DNA of 64,000 bases from Nocardioides jiangxiensis (lineage in GTDB: Bacteria > Actinomycetota > Actinomycetes > Propionibacteriales > Nocardioidaceae), in contig NZ_JAUQTA010000001.1 in NCBI RefSeq assembly GCF_030580915.1, positions 1,240,001 to 1,304,000 on the forward strand, given 5' to 3'. The notes below the pieces were generated by a model. The model did not search any database. It saw only the letters and a list, made by a program, of their open reading frames with translations, and was not told the origin of the DNA. The position numbers and the translations under genes were made by a program. This document shows positions 19,492 through 31,478 of the stretch, piece by piece (within the stretch, counting starts at the first letter, position 1; each line of letters begins with the position of its first letter).

Positions 19492-19509
19492 CCCGGCGCG
19501 CCGGGTCAG
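19488..19509. terminator. Bidirectional terminator between convergent genes
   Basis: A perfect 22-bp palindrome, CTGACCCGGCG followed by its complement, spans the stop codons of both the plus-strand gene ending at 19491 and hspR. The fold would need to open a few bases as a loop. It probably ends both transcripts. Confidence 0.7.
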
Positions 19510-19976
19510 CCGCGGTCACGGCGCCAGACGACGACGGACGACGAGGTGTCCGGCCGCAGGATCGGCAGCCGGCCCGGTGCCGCGGCGACCGGTGGAGCCG
19601 GACTGGCCGACGCACGGTTGAGCACCTGGCGCAGCGCCTCCCGTGCCTGGTCGAGCTCCGCCTGCAGCTCGGCGTTGCGCTGGGCCAGCGCCGCGGCGCG
19701 GTCCTCGAGCTCGAGGATCCGTCGCACACCCTCGAGGCCGATCCCGGAGGACGTGAGCTCGGCGATCTGGCGCAGCAGGTCGATGTCGCGAGCGGAGTAG
19801 CGGCGGCCACCGCCACCGGTGCGGCCCGGCGTCACGAGCCCGAGCCGCTCCCAGGTGCGCAGGGTCTGCGGGTGCAGGCCGGTGAGCTCCGCGGCGACGC
19901 TGATGACGTAGACCGCCGCGTCGTGCGCAGGACGACCCGCCCCACCGTTGCGGCCGGACTCTGCCATCGGGGTCAC
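19506..19976 (-). CDS. hspR: Heat-shock repressor HspR (MerR family)
   Basis: Transcriptional repressor of the dnaK and clpB operons that uses DnaK as co-repressor in actinobacteria. The 156-residue product has the MerR winged helix: VYVISVAAELTGLHPQTLRTWERLGLVTP near residues 22-50, then GGRRYSARDIDLLRQI near 56-72. A C-terminal coiled coil (LEDRAAALAQRNAELQAELDQAREALRQVL) follows. The GTG start overlaps the dnaJ stop (GTGA at 19973-19976); ATG 19967 is an alternative. It is the last gene of dnaK-grpE-dnaJ-hspR, so it is autoregulated through the HAIR at 23733-23753. Confidence 0.95.
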   Translation of the reverse strand: MTPMAESGRNGGAGRPAHDAAVYVISVAAELTGLHPQTLRTWERLGLVTPGRTGGGGRRYSARDIDLLRQIAELTSSGIGLEGVRRILELEDRAAALAQRNAELQAELDQAREALRQVLNRASASPAPPVAAAPGRLPILRPDTSSSVVVWRRDRG

Positions 19977-21139
19977 GCCTCCTCGAAGAGCCTCGTGCGC
20001 AGCGGCTTGTCACTCGTCGCTGCACGATAGGCCTCGATCGCCTCCCGCGCAGCCGCGTCGAGCACCGCGGGCACGTGGACCTCGACCGTGACGAGCAGGT
20101 CACCCTGCGTGCCGTCGGCCTTCTTGACGCCCTTGCCACGCACGCGGAAGGTGCGTCCGTTGGGCGTGCCGGCCGGCAGCCGGAGGGTCACCGGTGCGCC
20201 CCCGAGTGTGGGCACCTTGATCTCGGCGCCGAGCGCGGCCTCGTCGAAGCCCACCGGGACCTCGAGCGTCAGGTTGTCGTCCTTGCGGCCGAAGATCGCG
20301 TGCGGGCGGACCTTGACGGTGACATACAGGTCACCGGCGGGGCCGCCGTTGTCGCCCGGCGAGCCCTTGCCACGCAGCCGGATCCGCTGGCCGTCCCTCA
20401 CCCCGGCAGGGATGCGGGCCTGGATCGTGCGCGAGGACGTGCCGCGACCGGAGCCGTGGCAGACGGGGCAGGCCTCGTCGTACGCCATCCGGCTGCCGTG
20501 GCACGTCGGGCAGGTCTCGTTCATCGAGAAGCCGCCACCGGCGCTGACCGCGACGTAGCCCGTGCCCTCGCAGGTGGGGCAGACGTGCGGTCGCGTGCCC
20601 GGCTTGCCGCCGGTGCCGTGGCAGGTGGCGCAGGCACCGTCGCTGGCCAGGCGCAACGAGATCGTCACGCCCTCGAGCGCGTCCGTGAAGGAGATGGTCG
20701 CCGAGGTCTCGGCGTCCGCCCCCTTGCGCGGCCGCGGCTGCTGGCGCGCACGCCCGCCGCCCCCGAAGAGGTCGCCGAACATGTCGCCGAAGCCGCCACC
20801 GCCGCCGGTGCGGTCACGCAGCAGGTCGTTCAGGTCGAAGCCGCCCGCGGAGTAGCCCCCGGGGAAGCCGCCACCCGGGAAGCCGCCACCGGAGAACCCG
20901 GCCGGCATGGAGCGGAACTCGTCGTACTCCTTGCGCTTCTCGGGGTCACCGACGACGTCGTACGCCTCGGCCACGGTCTTGAACTTCTCGTGCTTGGCCG
21001 TGTCGCCGGGGTTGGAGTCGGGGTGGTTGGCGCGCGCCAGCTTGCGGTAAGCCTTCTTGATCTCGTCCTGCGTTGCGTCCTTCTTCACGCCCAGCTCGGC
21101 GTAGAAGTCCTTCGACGCCCAGTCAGCCTTCGCGCTCAT
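19973..21139 (-). CDS. dnaJ: Chaperone DnaJ (Hsp40)
   Basis: Co-chaperone that delivers substrates to DnaK and stimulates its ATPase. The 388-residue product has an N-terminal J domain (HPD motif near residue 40), a Gly/Phe-rich region (about 78-120), and four zinc-binding CxxCxGxG-type repeats between about 165 and 235 (CATCHGTG, CPTCEGTG, CPTCHGSR, CPVCHGSG). The third repeat has Arg in place of the last Gly. Then come the C-terminal substrate-binding domains. It follows grpE by 33 nt and overlaps hspR by 4 nt. Confidence 0.96.
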   Translation of the reverse strand: MSAKADWASKDFYAELGVKKDATQDEIKKAYRKLARANHPDSNPGDTAKHEKFKTVAEAYDVVGDPEKRKEYDEFRSMPAGFSGGGFPGGGFPGGYSAGGFDLNDLLRDRTGGGGGFGDMFGDLFGGGGRARQQPRPRKGADAETSATISFTDALEGVTISLRLASDGACATCHGTGGKPGTRPHVCPTCEGTGYVAVSAGGGFSMNETCPTCHGSRMAYDEACPVCHGSGRGTSSRTIQARIPAGVRDGQRIRLRGKGSPGDNGGPAGDLYVTVKVRPHAIFGRKDDNLTLEVPVGFDEAALGAEIKVPTLGGAPVTLRLPAGTPNGRTFRVRGKGVKKADGTQGDLLVTVEVHVPAVLDAAAREAIEAYRAATSDKPLRTRLFEEA

Positions 21140-21172
21140 GCGCGCACCTCCCTTCCCTGCTTCTTCTGGTTC

Positions 21173-21786
21173 TTACTCAACCGGGTCCACGACGAGGACC
21201 TGCGCCGCGCGAACGACGCGATCCCCGATCTTGTAACCGGTCTTGGCGACGTGCTGGCACGTCGTGACGTCCACCGCAGCGTCGGTGCCGAGGTGCGTCA
21301 GCGCCTCGTGGAGCTGCGGGTCGAACGGGTCGCCCGGAGCGCCGAACCGGGTCAGGCCCAGGTTGCTGACGACCCGCTCGAGCTGGTCGGCGACCGCCTT
21401 GAAGCCACCCTCGAGCTCGCCGTGCTCACGCGCCCGGTCGATCGTGTCGAGCACGTCGATGATCGGGCTGAGCACCTTGAACCGGGCGTTCTCGGCGACG
21501 ACCTCGCGGTCGCGGTCGACCCGCTTCTTGTAGTTGACGTACTCCGCCTGCAGACGCTGGAGGTCGAGCGTGCGCTCCTCCAGGGCCATCCGTGCGACCG
21601 TCAGCTCGTCGGCCTCGGCCTGGTCCACGGGGACCTCGACCTCGGTCTCGTTGGCCATCTCCGCCGCCTCGTCACCGAAGCCGTGCGGCGCGGCCGCCGC
21701 CCCTGCCTCGGCGGCGAGGGCGTCGCCCTCCGGGGAGGGAGCCGCAGTCTCCTGCGGCTCCCCCTCGGGGTTGAACGGGGTCTCGG

Positions 21787-21790
<4 letters not shown>
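21173..21790 (-). CDS. grpE: Nucleotide exchange factor GrpE
   Basis: Releases ADP from DnaK. The 205-residue product has a disordered acidic N-terminus, a long coiled coil (about residues 63-110, with [23 protein letters not shown]), and the C-terminal beta domain with [22 protein letters not shown] and [19 protein letters not shown] 21790 overlaps the dnaK stop by 4 nt (ATGA), a common coupling in this operon. Confidence 0.95.
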
Positions 21791-23628
<1,838 letters not shown>

Positions 23629-23732
23629 GTTGGTTCCCTCCGTGTGTGGTGTGGACCCGGGACCGGGGCCGGTCCGGGAAAGTTTCGGGGATTGCGGCCA
23701 TCCTGCCGCCGTCGCGTCAGTCTGGCAAACAA

Positions 23733-23753
23733 GTTGAGCGTTATCAACTCAAC
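23733..23753. promoter_or_regulatory. HAIR operator (HspR binding) upstream of dnaK
   Basis: Inverted repeat GTTGAGC-N7-ACTCAAC, one mismatch from perfect symmetry, with the same TTGAG/CTCAA core and 7-nt spacer as the clpB site at 9115-9135. It ends 105 nt upstream of dnaK. Regulation by HspR, encoded at the end of the same operon, is the expected feedback loop. Confidence 0.9.
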
Positions 23754-23826
23754 TTTGTTCGTACGGATGAACGCAGGTAGCGCGACCTTGATTCCCGTTC
23801 CGGAAGTCTTTTTCCCGGATACCCGA

Positions 23827-23858
23827 AGCGCCCCTCCGGACGGCTCCGGAGGGGCGCT
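23827..23858 (-). terminator. Terminator of the gene at 23877-24485
   Basis: A perfect 14-bp stem (23827-23840 with 23845-23858) closed by the tetraloop CGGC lies about 20 nt after the stop of the minus-strand gene. It also separates that gene from the dnaK promoter. Confidence 0.85.
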
Positions 23859-23876
23859 GCAGGCGTGGACGACGGG

Positions 23877-24485
23877 TCAGTCCTCGTAGTGCACGGTGAC
23901 GATGTTGGAGCGGGTGTCGGTCTCGGGATCGCGCACCTGCCACTGGACGGTGCCGGTCTTGTACGTGGAGACGAAGGCCTGGAAGACGCCGCCGTAGACG
24001 TTGGTGCTCAGGTTGAAGGCCTGCCAGCCCTGGCCGTAGTCGTACCAGATGCCGAGGACCGCGCCCTCGCCTCCCTTGTAGGTGCCACTGAGCATGAGGT
24101 CGTCGCCGGTCGTGACCGTGCTGTCGCTGGCCTGCAGCAGGATGCCCCGCTTGCTGTCGGGGGTTGCCGAGGCGCTGTCGCTCGCGGCCGCTGACGGCGT
24201 CGCGGACTCGCCGATGCCGAGCGGGGCGCTCGACGACGTGGTCGCGGTCTGGGTGGGCGCGAGGGTGATCAGCAGACCCGAGTCGAGCTCGGTGGGCTCC
24301 AGCGGCGGGAGGGAGAGCGAGTCTCCCGCAGCGACACCGTCCGAGGAGGCCCCGCTGTCCCCCGTCAGCCCGACCAGGCGGGTGCCGAGCATCGCGATGA
24401 TCGCCGCGAGCAGTCCGATGACGAGGGCGACGGCGATCAGTGCCACCAGCCCGTTGACGACCGGGCTGTCGTTCTCTTCATCCAC
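23877..24485 (-). CDS. Membrane-anchored protein of unknown function
   Basis: A 202-residue product beginning at GTG 24485, behind CTGGAG. An N-terminal helix (about residues 11-35, VNGLVALIAVALVIGLLAAIIAML) is followed by a Ser/Thr/Ala-rich stalk of about 75 residues (TATTSSSAPLG..., SAAASDSASATPDSK) and a C-terminal beta-sandwich-like domain of about 90 residues with many aromatics (WYDYGQGWQAF, TVQWQVRD), like an Ig or carbohydrate-binding fold. The stalk suggests the domain is presented outside the membrane. No family recognised. Confidence 0.7.
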   Translation of the reverse strand: MDEENDSPVVNGLVALIAVALVIGLLAAIIAMLGTRLVGLTGDSGASSDGVAAGDSLSLPPLEPTELDSGLLITLAPTQTATTSSSAPLGIGESATPSAAASDSASATPDSKRGILLQASDSTVTTGDDLMLSGTYKGGEGAVLGIWYDYGQGWQAFNLSTNVYGGVFQAFVSTYKTGTVQWQVRDPETDTRSNIVTVHYED

Positions 24486-24587
24486 GCTGGCTGCTCCAGA
24501 TCTCGGGTCAGATGCCGGGCCATCGTCGCACAGCGACCCCGGTCTCCACGTTTCGGACGTACAGTGTCAGCAGGGAGGGGAGGCCCG

Positions 24588-25244
24588 ATGGACAACCAGG
24601 TGAACCATGCCCGGGCAGGGATGGACGTGCTCGCGGCACTGCAGGGAGGACCGGCGACGCAGCCCGCGCCGGTCGCGGCGCCAGCAGCGCCCGCCACGCG
24701 CGCGCCGGGGCGACGGTCGGGACGCCGGACGGCGGACCGGGGCGCCCCCGCCCCCGTGGCCACGCCTGCGCGTGAGCCCCGGGCCGAGGCCCCGCCCGCT
24801 GCCCCCGCAGCACCGCTCGAGCAGATCGAGACCCGGCCACGCAGGACCGCGAAGCGGCTCGCAGGTGCCGCGCTGGTCCTCGCGTTCCCCGCGGCGGCCC
24901 TCACCGGGTGGGCGGCCTGGACCGCGCACGACGCGACCCTCGGCGGTCTGGCCCTGATCCTCGGCGCGCTGAGCGCCGGGCTGTGGTTCCTGCGCGTGGT
25001 CACCGTGCCGACCTACGTCTCGCTCCGGGGACCCCACCTCGAGGTCCGGCAGGCCGGCCGCCGCTACGCGTGGGACCTGTCCAGTCCCTACTCCCCCGTC
25101 GACCACGTCCGGGGAAAGCCGGGACGCAGCAACTGGCGGGTGTTCCTGCGCAACCCGGACGGCACGACGTTCGCGCTCGACGGGACCATGGTGCCGTCGC
25201 GGAGGTTCACCGAGGTCCTCAGTCGCTACCGGCCGGAGCTCTGA
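24588..25244 (+). CDS. Membrane protein with Pro/Ala-rich N-terminus, unknown function
   Basis: A 218-residue product. ATG 24588 was chosen because GGGAGGGGAGG stands just before it. The first 90 residues are disordered, Pro/Ala/Arg-rich. Two helices follow (about 91-110 and 114-135), then a C-terminal domain of about 80 residues (YVSLRGPHLEVRQAGRRYAW ... SRRFTEVLSRY) that looks like a small PH-like bacterial domain. The end overlaps the convergent next gene by 26 nt. Function not known. Confidence 0.68.
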   Translation: MDNQVNHARAGMDVLAALQGGPATQPAPVAAPAAPATRAPGRRSGRRTADRGAPAPVATPAREPRAEAPPAAPAAPLEQIETRPRRTAKRLAGAALVLAFPAAALTGWAAWTAHDATLGGLALILGALSAGLWFLRVVTVPTYVSLRGPHLEVRQAGRRYAWDLSSPYSPVDHVRGKPGRSNWRVFLRNPDGTTFALDGTMVPSRRFTEVLSRYRPEL

Positions 25245-26109
25245 CCGACGCGCGCCACGTCGTCGACGGCTTCGTGGTGAGGTCCGCACAGCTCTGCCGC
25301 GCGGGCACCTCCTCCCGGGCCCGCACGTCGACCACGTGCTCACCGTCCCCCGCACGGAACGTCACGACGCCCTGGCCCCCGGCCGTGGTGTCCCCCGTGA
25401 GCACGAACGCGTCAGCTGCAGTCACGCCGAGCTGCTCGTACAGAGCCACCTCGGCAGCCTGCACGTGCGGCGGGTACGACGTGCGGCCCCTCAGGTGCGC
25501 CGGCACCACCGCTCCGGCGCGCGCCGCCTCGCCGATCCGCAGCGCCGCCTCCGGGTCGACCCGCCCGTAGGACATGCCGTCGGGCAGGGTCAGCACCGCG
25601 ACAGCGAACCGGTGACCACCGAGGTGCGTGGTCTCCCAGGTCTCCTCGGGCAGGGCGGCGGCCGCGGCCTGGGCGACCGGGCGCCCGAACTCGGCACAGC
25701 ACACGTCACGGCGGCCGTTGGTGCAGACCAGCAGCAGCGACCCGTCGTACGGCTGCCAGCCGGCGCCGCGGACGTCGAGGGCCAGGTCGAGATCGGCGAG
25801 CGCCGCCCGGTCGTCGAGCTGCTGCACGTCGAGGCGACCCGAGGCCGGGTGGGCGAGGAAGACCCTGAACGCCGCGTCCGGCGCGCCGCGCTCGCCCGGG
25901 CGGCGGATGAGCTGCACGCGGATCCCGAGCGCGGACGTCGCCGCGGCGAGCGCGGCCCGCGCCTCATCGGGGACCAGGCGGCTCTCCGCGAGTGCCTTGT
26001 TGCCCCAAGGCCCCGGGTGCTCGACCAGCAGGAAGCCTGCGTCGGTGGCCGCTGTGCCTGCCATGGGCAGGCGGAGTGCCGCAGCGGAACAACGGAACGG
26101 CGATGTCAT
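25219..26109 (-). CDS. Sucrase/ferredoxin-like family protein
   Basis: A 296-residue member of the Suc_Fer-like family (thioredoxin-like fold, related to 2Fe-2S ferredoxins). The C-terminal half carries LLVCTNGRRDVCCAEFGRPVA (about residues 160-180), followed by T-x-L-G-G-H-R-F-A near 195-203; Cys and His of these motifs are the likely cluster ligands. The start ATG 26109 is preferred over 26118 because AGGA lies 8 nt upstream. The annotation 'sucrase' comes from an old plant clone and the true reaction is unknown. The 3' end overlaps the convergent gene by 26 nt. Confidence 0.85.
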   Translation of the reverse strand: MTSPFRCSAAALRLPMAGTAATDAGFLLVEHPGPWGNKALAESRLVPDEARAALAAATSALGIRVQLIRRPGERGAPDAAFRVFLAHPASGRLDVQQLDDRAALADLDLALDVRGAGWQPYDGSLLLVCTNGRRDVCCAEFGRPVAQAAAAALPEETWETTHLGGHRFAVAVLTLPDGMSYGRVDPEAALRIGEAARAGAVVPAHLRGRTSYPPHVQAAEVALYEQLGVTAADAFVLTGDTTAGGQGVVTFRAGDGEHVVDVRAREEVPARQSCADLTTKPSTTWRASVRAPAGSD

Positions 26110-26154
26110 GCCGAACATCCTGCCGGAACGGTGTGATCTGGCAGACTCGCGGGC

Positions 26155-27351
26155 ATGGGAGAGAAGCCTGGACTGGGAGATGACGGGGGCAAGCCGCTCG
26201 AGGTGAATCTCGAGCTCCCCTCCTTCGGACTGCGCCGCAAGCGCAAGGAGCGTGACGCCGCCTCGAGCACGGAGACCGCGGAGCCGACGGCCGGGGAGGC
26301 CGCCCCGCCCGCACCCGACGCGGCCGAGGAGGCGCCGGCAGCGGTCGCGCCGCCCGTTGCTCCGCCAGTCGCTCCAACGGCGCCCGTGGCCGAGGCTGTG
26401 CCGACGGCCCCGCAGGGGCCTGCCGGCGACACCGGTTCGCGGTTCGCACCGCCGACCTCCCCTGCACCCTCACCCGCGCCTGCTGCTCCCGCACCGGCGG
26501 CGCCGACGCCTGCTGCTCCGGCCGCCGCTGCCCCGGCTCCGGCCGCCCCCGCTCCGGCCGCCCCCGCTCCGGCCGCCCCCGCTCCGGCCGCCCCGGCGAC
26601 CCCCGCACCGTTCACGTTCGGACAGAGGGCCAGCGCTCCGGCCACCCCGGCTGAGCCCCAGCCCGCGCCGGCACCCAGCCCGGCTCCTGCCGCCCCTCCG
26701 GCCGAGGCTGCGGTCGAGCACACCCAGGTCCTCCCGCCGGTCGCGCCACCCGCACCGGCACAGCCCCCGGCCGCGCCGTACACGCCTTCGGCCCCGGCGT
26801 ACGACGCTCAGGCGAGCGCTGTCGAGTCCGAGCGCCCGATGTACGTCGAGGAACGGCTCGACGCCCGGCCCGCGAAGCAGCCGAAGCCGGCCCGGGCCAA
26901 GACTCCCAAGCCGTCGCCGGTCCCGAAGCCGCCCAAGGACCACGCACCACGGATCCCGGTGCCGCACCTCGACCCGGTCAAGGCAGCCGCGCTCACGGGC
27001 CTGATCGTCGGGCTGCTCGCCTGCGCGTGCACCTGGCTCGGCCTCCAGGGCTGCAAGGCGATCCGCGACACCAGCTCGTGTGGCGGACCGGGCTTCCTCG
27101 TCCTGGTGGCGATCCTGGTCGTGCTCGTCTTCGCCGGGATCGGCATCCTCCGCCTGCTGCAGGTGCCGCAGGCGCCGAGCACCAGCCTGCTCGCCGTCGG
27201 CCTGCTGTCGATGCTCACCCTGCTCGTGCTGACGAGCTGGATCTTCAACTGGTGGATGGTGCTGGTCATCCCGCCGCTCGCCGCAGGCTGCTACGTCCTC
27301 GCCCAGTGGGTGACCCGGCAGTCCTCCGACGAGTGGGGCCGCATCCCGTAG
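26155..27351 (+). CDS. Pro/Ala-rich membrane protein, unknown function
   Basis: A 398-residue protein. Residues 1-40 are charged and include FGLRRKRKER. Residues 40-265 are an extended Pro/Ala tract with proline spacing that would form a rod or flexible stalk, partly encoded by an exact 15-bp tandem repeat. Basic residues (KQPKPARAKTPKPSPVPK) precede four helices at about 279-297, 310-333, 342-362 and 365-385. The architecture (long cytoplasmic tail, C-terminal bundle) is common in actinobacteria, but no domain was recognised. GAGAAG-type ribosome binding sequence is weak; the gene is divergent from the sucrase/ferredoxin-like gene. Confidence 0.72.
   Translation: MGEKPGLGDDGGKPLEVNLELPSFGLRRKRKERDAASSTETAEPTAGEAAPPAPDAAEEAPAAVAPPVAPPVAPTAPVAEAVPTAPQGPAGDTGSRFAPPTSPAPSPAPAAPAPAAPTPAAPAAAAPAPAAPAPAAPAPAAPAPAAPATPAPFTFGQRASAPATPAEPQPAPAPSPAPAAPPAEAAVEHTQVLPPVAPPAPAQPPAAPYTPSAPAYDAQASAVESERPMYVEERLDARPAKQPKPARAKTPKPSPVPKPPKDHAPRIPVPHLDPVKAAALTGLIVGLLACACTWLGLQGCKAIRDTSSCGGPGFLVLVAILVVLVFAGIGILRLLQVPQAPSTSLLAVGLLSMLTLLVLTSWIFNWWMVLVIPPLAAGCYVLAQWVTRQSSDEWGRIP
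26536..26595 (+). repeat. 15-bp tandem repeat encoding Pro/Ala stalk
   Basis: Four units of GCTCCGGCCGCCCCC in tandem, the last ending in G, in frame with the host gene and encoding a five-residue APAAP period. Such repeats can change copy number by slippage without breaking the frame. Confidence 0.85.
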
Positions 27352-27364
27352 TCCCCCGCAACGC

Positions 27365-27412
27365 CGAGACGGGCCTCGTGCCGTGGAAGTCCACGGCACG
27401 AGGCCCGTCTCG
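27365..27412. terminator. Long bidirectional terminator
   Basis: A perfect inverted repeat of 23 bp per arm (27365-27387 with 27390-27412) around a 2-nt centre lies 13 nt after the membrane-protein stop and 48 nt from the end of asd. The length and position suit a terminator for both converging transcripts. Confidence 0.85.
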
Positions 27413-27460
27413 TTGCGGCACAAGCCCCGTCTCGGCGCGGTGGGCGCCGGGGCCGCGGCG

Positions 27461-29787
<2,327 letters not shown>

Positions 29788-29914
29788 GGTTGTTCCCTCA
29801 CTCCACTGCTGGACGAATCCCGGGCGCGCTGCAGCGCGGCCCACAGGCCGTGAGTCTACCGGCGGCGGGTCACGGCCCCGCCTGATATCTCAGTCACGCA
29901 GGACGGCGGGCGCC

Positions 29915-30502
29915 TCAGTCGGAGAGGAGCTCCTCGGCAGCCGCGATCTCCTCGTCCTCACCGGTGAACTCCGCGTCCAGGCGATCGTGCGTGATCACCG
30001 CGAGCAGCGCGTTGAGCGCCGCACCCGCGAGGTTGCCCCAGCTCGAGACGTAGGAGAACTGCCACCACCACAGCGCCTCGGCGACGTTGCCGCTGCGGTA
30101 GTGCCGCAGCCCGTTGTCGAGGTCCGCCGCGATGCTGACCATGTCGTCGGAGAGCTGGCTCTCGACCACCTCGGGCAGGTACGGGTCGAAGACGAAGCTG
30201 TAGGTGTCGAGGTTGTCGAGCAGCTTGGCCAGCGAGATGCGCAGGTCGTCGATGCCCTCGGGGTCCGGACCGACGTCCGGCTGGAACTCCTGGACCGGCG
30301 CGAAGTCCTGCTGGGCGCCGAGGCGGGCGCCCGCGAGCAGGATCTGCGAGACCTCCAGCAGCAGCATCGGCACGGCGACACCGGCGGACTCCTCGCGGGC
30401 GATCGCGTTGAGCGCGATCAGGAAGCTCTCGACCTGATCGGCGATCTGCGCGGCGAACTCACCGTGCTCGGCGTCGAGCGGTGTGAGGTGCTTGTCAGCC
30501 AT
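29915..30502 (-). CDS. DUF5063-family protein
   Basis: A 195-residue, mostly alpha-helical, acidic cytoplasmic protein with no catalytic motif visible. The sequence ([23 protein letters not shown] at the start; [23 protein letters not shown] near 145-168) fits the DUF5063 family as I recall it. ATG 30502 follows GGAGGTCCGCAG and overlaps the end of recR by 8 nt, so it is the distal gene of dnaX-ybaB-recR. Function unknown; the linkage to recR is common in actinobacteria. Confidence 0.8.
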   Translation of the reverse strand: MADKHLTPLDAEHGEFAAQIADQVESFLIALNAIAREESAGVAVPMLLLEVSQILLAGARLGAQQDFAPVQEFQPDVGPDPEGIDDLRISLAKLLDNLDTYSFVFDPYLPEVVESQLSDDMVSIAADLDNGLRHYRSGNVAEALWWWQFSYVSSWGNLAGAALNALLAVITHDRLDAEFTGEDEEIAAAEELLSD

Positions 30503-31094
30503 CTGCGGACCTCCGTCCAGCGAATGCACGTCCCAGGGTCACTTCGTCGGCGTACTCGAGGTCGCCGCCCACAGGTAGTCCACTGGCAAGTCGGGTCACG
30601 CGCAACCCCAACGGCTTCAGGTTGCGGGTGAGGAACGTCGCGGTGGCCTCGCCCTCGAGGTTCGGGTCGGTCGCCAGGATGACCTCCTGGACGGTGCCGT
30701 CGGCCAGCCGCATCAGCAGCTCGCGGATCCGCAGCTGGTCGGGCCCGATGCCGTCGATGGGGCTGATCGCGCCGCCGAGCACGTGGTACCGGCCCTTGAA
30801 CTCACGCGTGCGCTCGATCGCGGCGACGTCCTTGTACTCCTCGACGACGCAGATGACGCTCGGGTCACGCCGCGGGTCGCGGCAGATCCGGCACTGCTCC
30901 TCCTCGGAGACGTTGAAGCAGATGCTGCAGAACTTCACGCGCTGCTTGACCTGGATGAGGACCTCGGCCAGCCGGCGTACGTCCTCGGGCTCGGCCTGGA
31001 GGAGGTGGAACGCGATGCGCTGGGCGCTCTTCGGACCGACGCCCGGCAGGCGGCCGAGCTCGTCGATGAGGTCCTGGACGATGCCTTCGTACAA
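30495..31094 (-). CDS. recR: Recombination mediator protein RecR
   Basis: With RecF and RecO it loads RecA onto SSB-coated gapped DNA. The 199-residue product has the helix-hairpin-helix ([24 protein letters not shown], about residues 8-31), the zinc motif [18 protein letters not shown] (four cysteines, about 56-73), and the Toprim domain ([15 protein letters not shown] at 80-93, [15 protein letters not shown] at 142-156). Gap of 13 nt after ybaB; part of the dnaX operon. Confidence 0.97.
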   Translation of the reverse strand: MYEGIVQDLIDELGRLPGVGPKSAQRIAFHLLQAEPEDVRRLAEVLIQVKQRVKFCSICFNVSEEEQCRICRDPRRDPSVICVVEEYKDVAAIERTREFKGRYHVLGGAISPIDGIGPDQLRIRELLMRLADGTVQEVILATDPNLEGEATATFLTRNLKPLGLRVTRLASGLPVGGDLEYADEVTLGRAFAGRRSADG

Positions 31095-31107
31095 GTCCGG
31101 TGTGTCC

Positions 31108-31464
31108 TCAGGCCATGCCCGGGATGCCGCGGCTCAGGCCGCCGGTGATCATGCCGATCGACTCCTCGGACGTGGCGTCGGCCTTCGCCTTCGCATCGCG
31201 GTACGCCGCGACGATCATGTCGCCGAGGTCGGCCAGCTCGTCGGGGTTGGAGCCGTCGAACTCACCCGCCTTGACCTGGACGCCGAGCAGCTCGCCGTGG
31301 CCGTTGACGGTCGCCGTCACGGCACCTCCTGCAACCGTGCCCTCGAACCGGGTGTTGGCCAGCGCCTCCTGGGCGACCGCGAGGTCGTCCTTCATCTGCT
31401 GTGCCTGCTGGAGCAGGGCGGCCATGTCGAAGCCGCCCTCGCCCCCGAACGGGTTCTGCGTCAT
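31108..31464 (-). CDS. ybaB: YbaB/EbfC nucleoid-associated protein
   Basis: Small DNA-binding protein that forms tweezer-like dimers. The 118-residue product shows the N-terminal helix with [32 protein letters not shown] and the beta segment [18 protein letters not shown] (about residues 47-68), followed by EELADL and a C-terminal helix. It lies between dnaX and recR with gaps of about 14 nt on both sides, the standard order. Confidence 0.95.
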   Translation of the reverse strand: MTQNPFGGEGGFDMAALLQQAQQMKDDLAVAQEALANTRFEGTVAGGAVTATVNGHGELLGVQVKAGEFDGSNPDELADLGDMIVAAYRDAKAKADATSEESIGMITGGLSRGIPGMA

Positions 31465-31478
31465 GTCTGTGTTCTCCC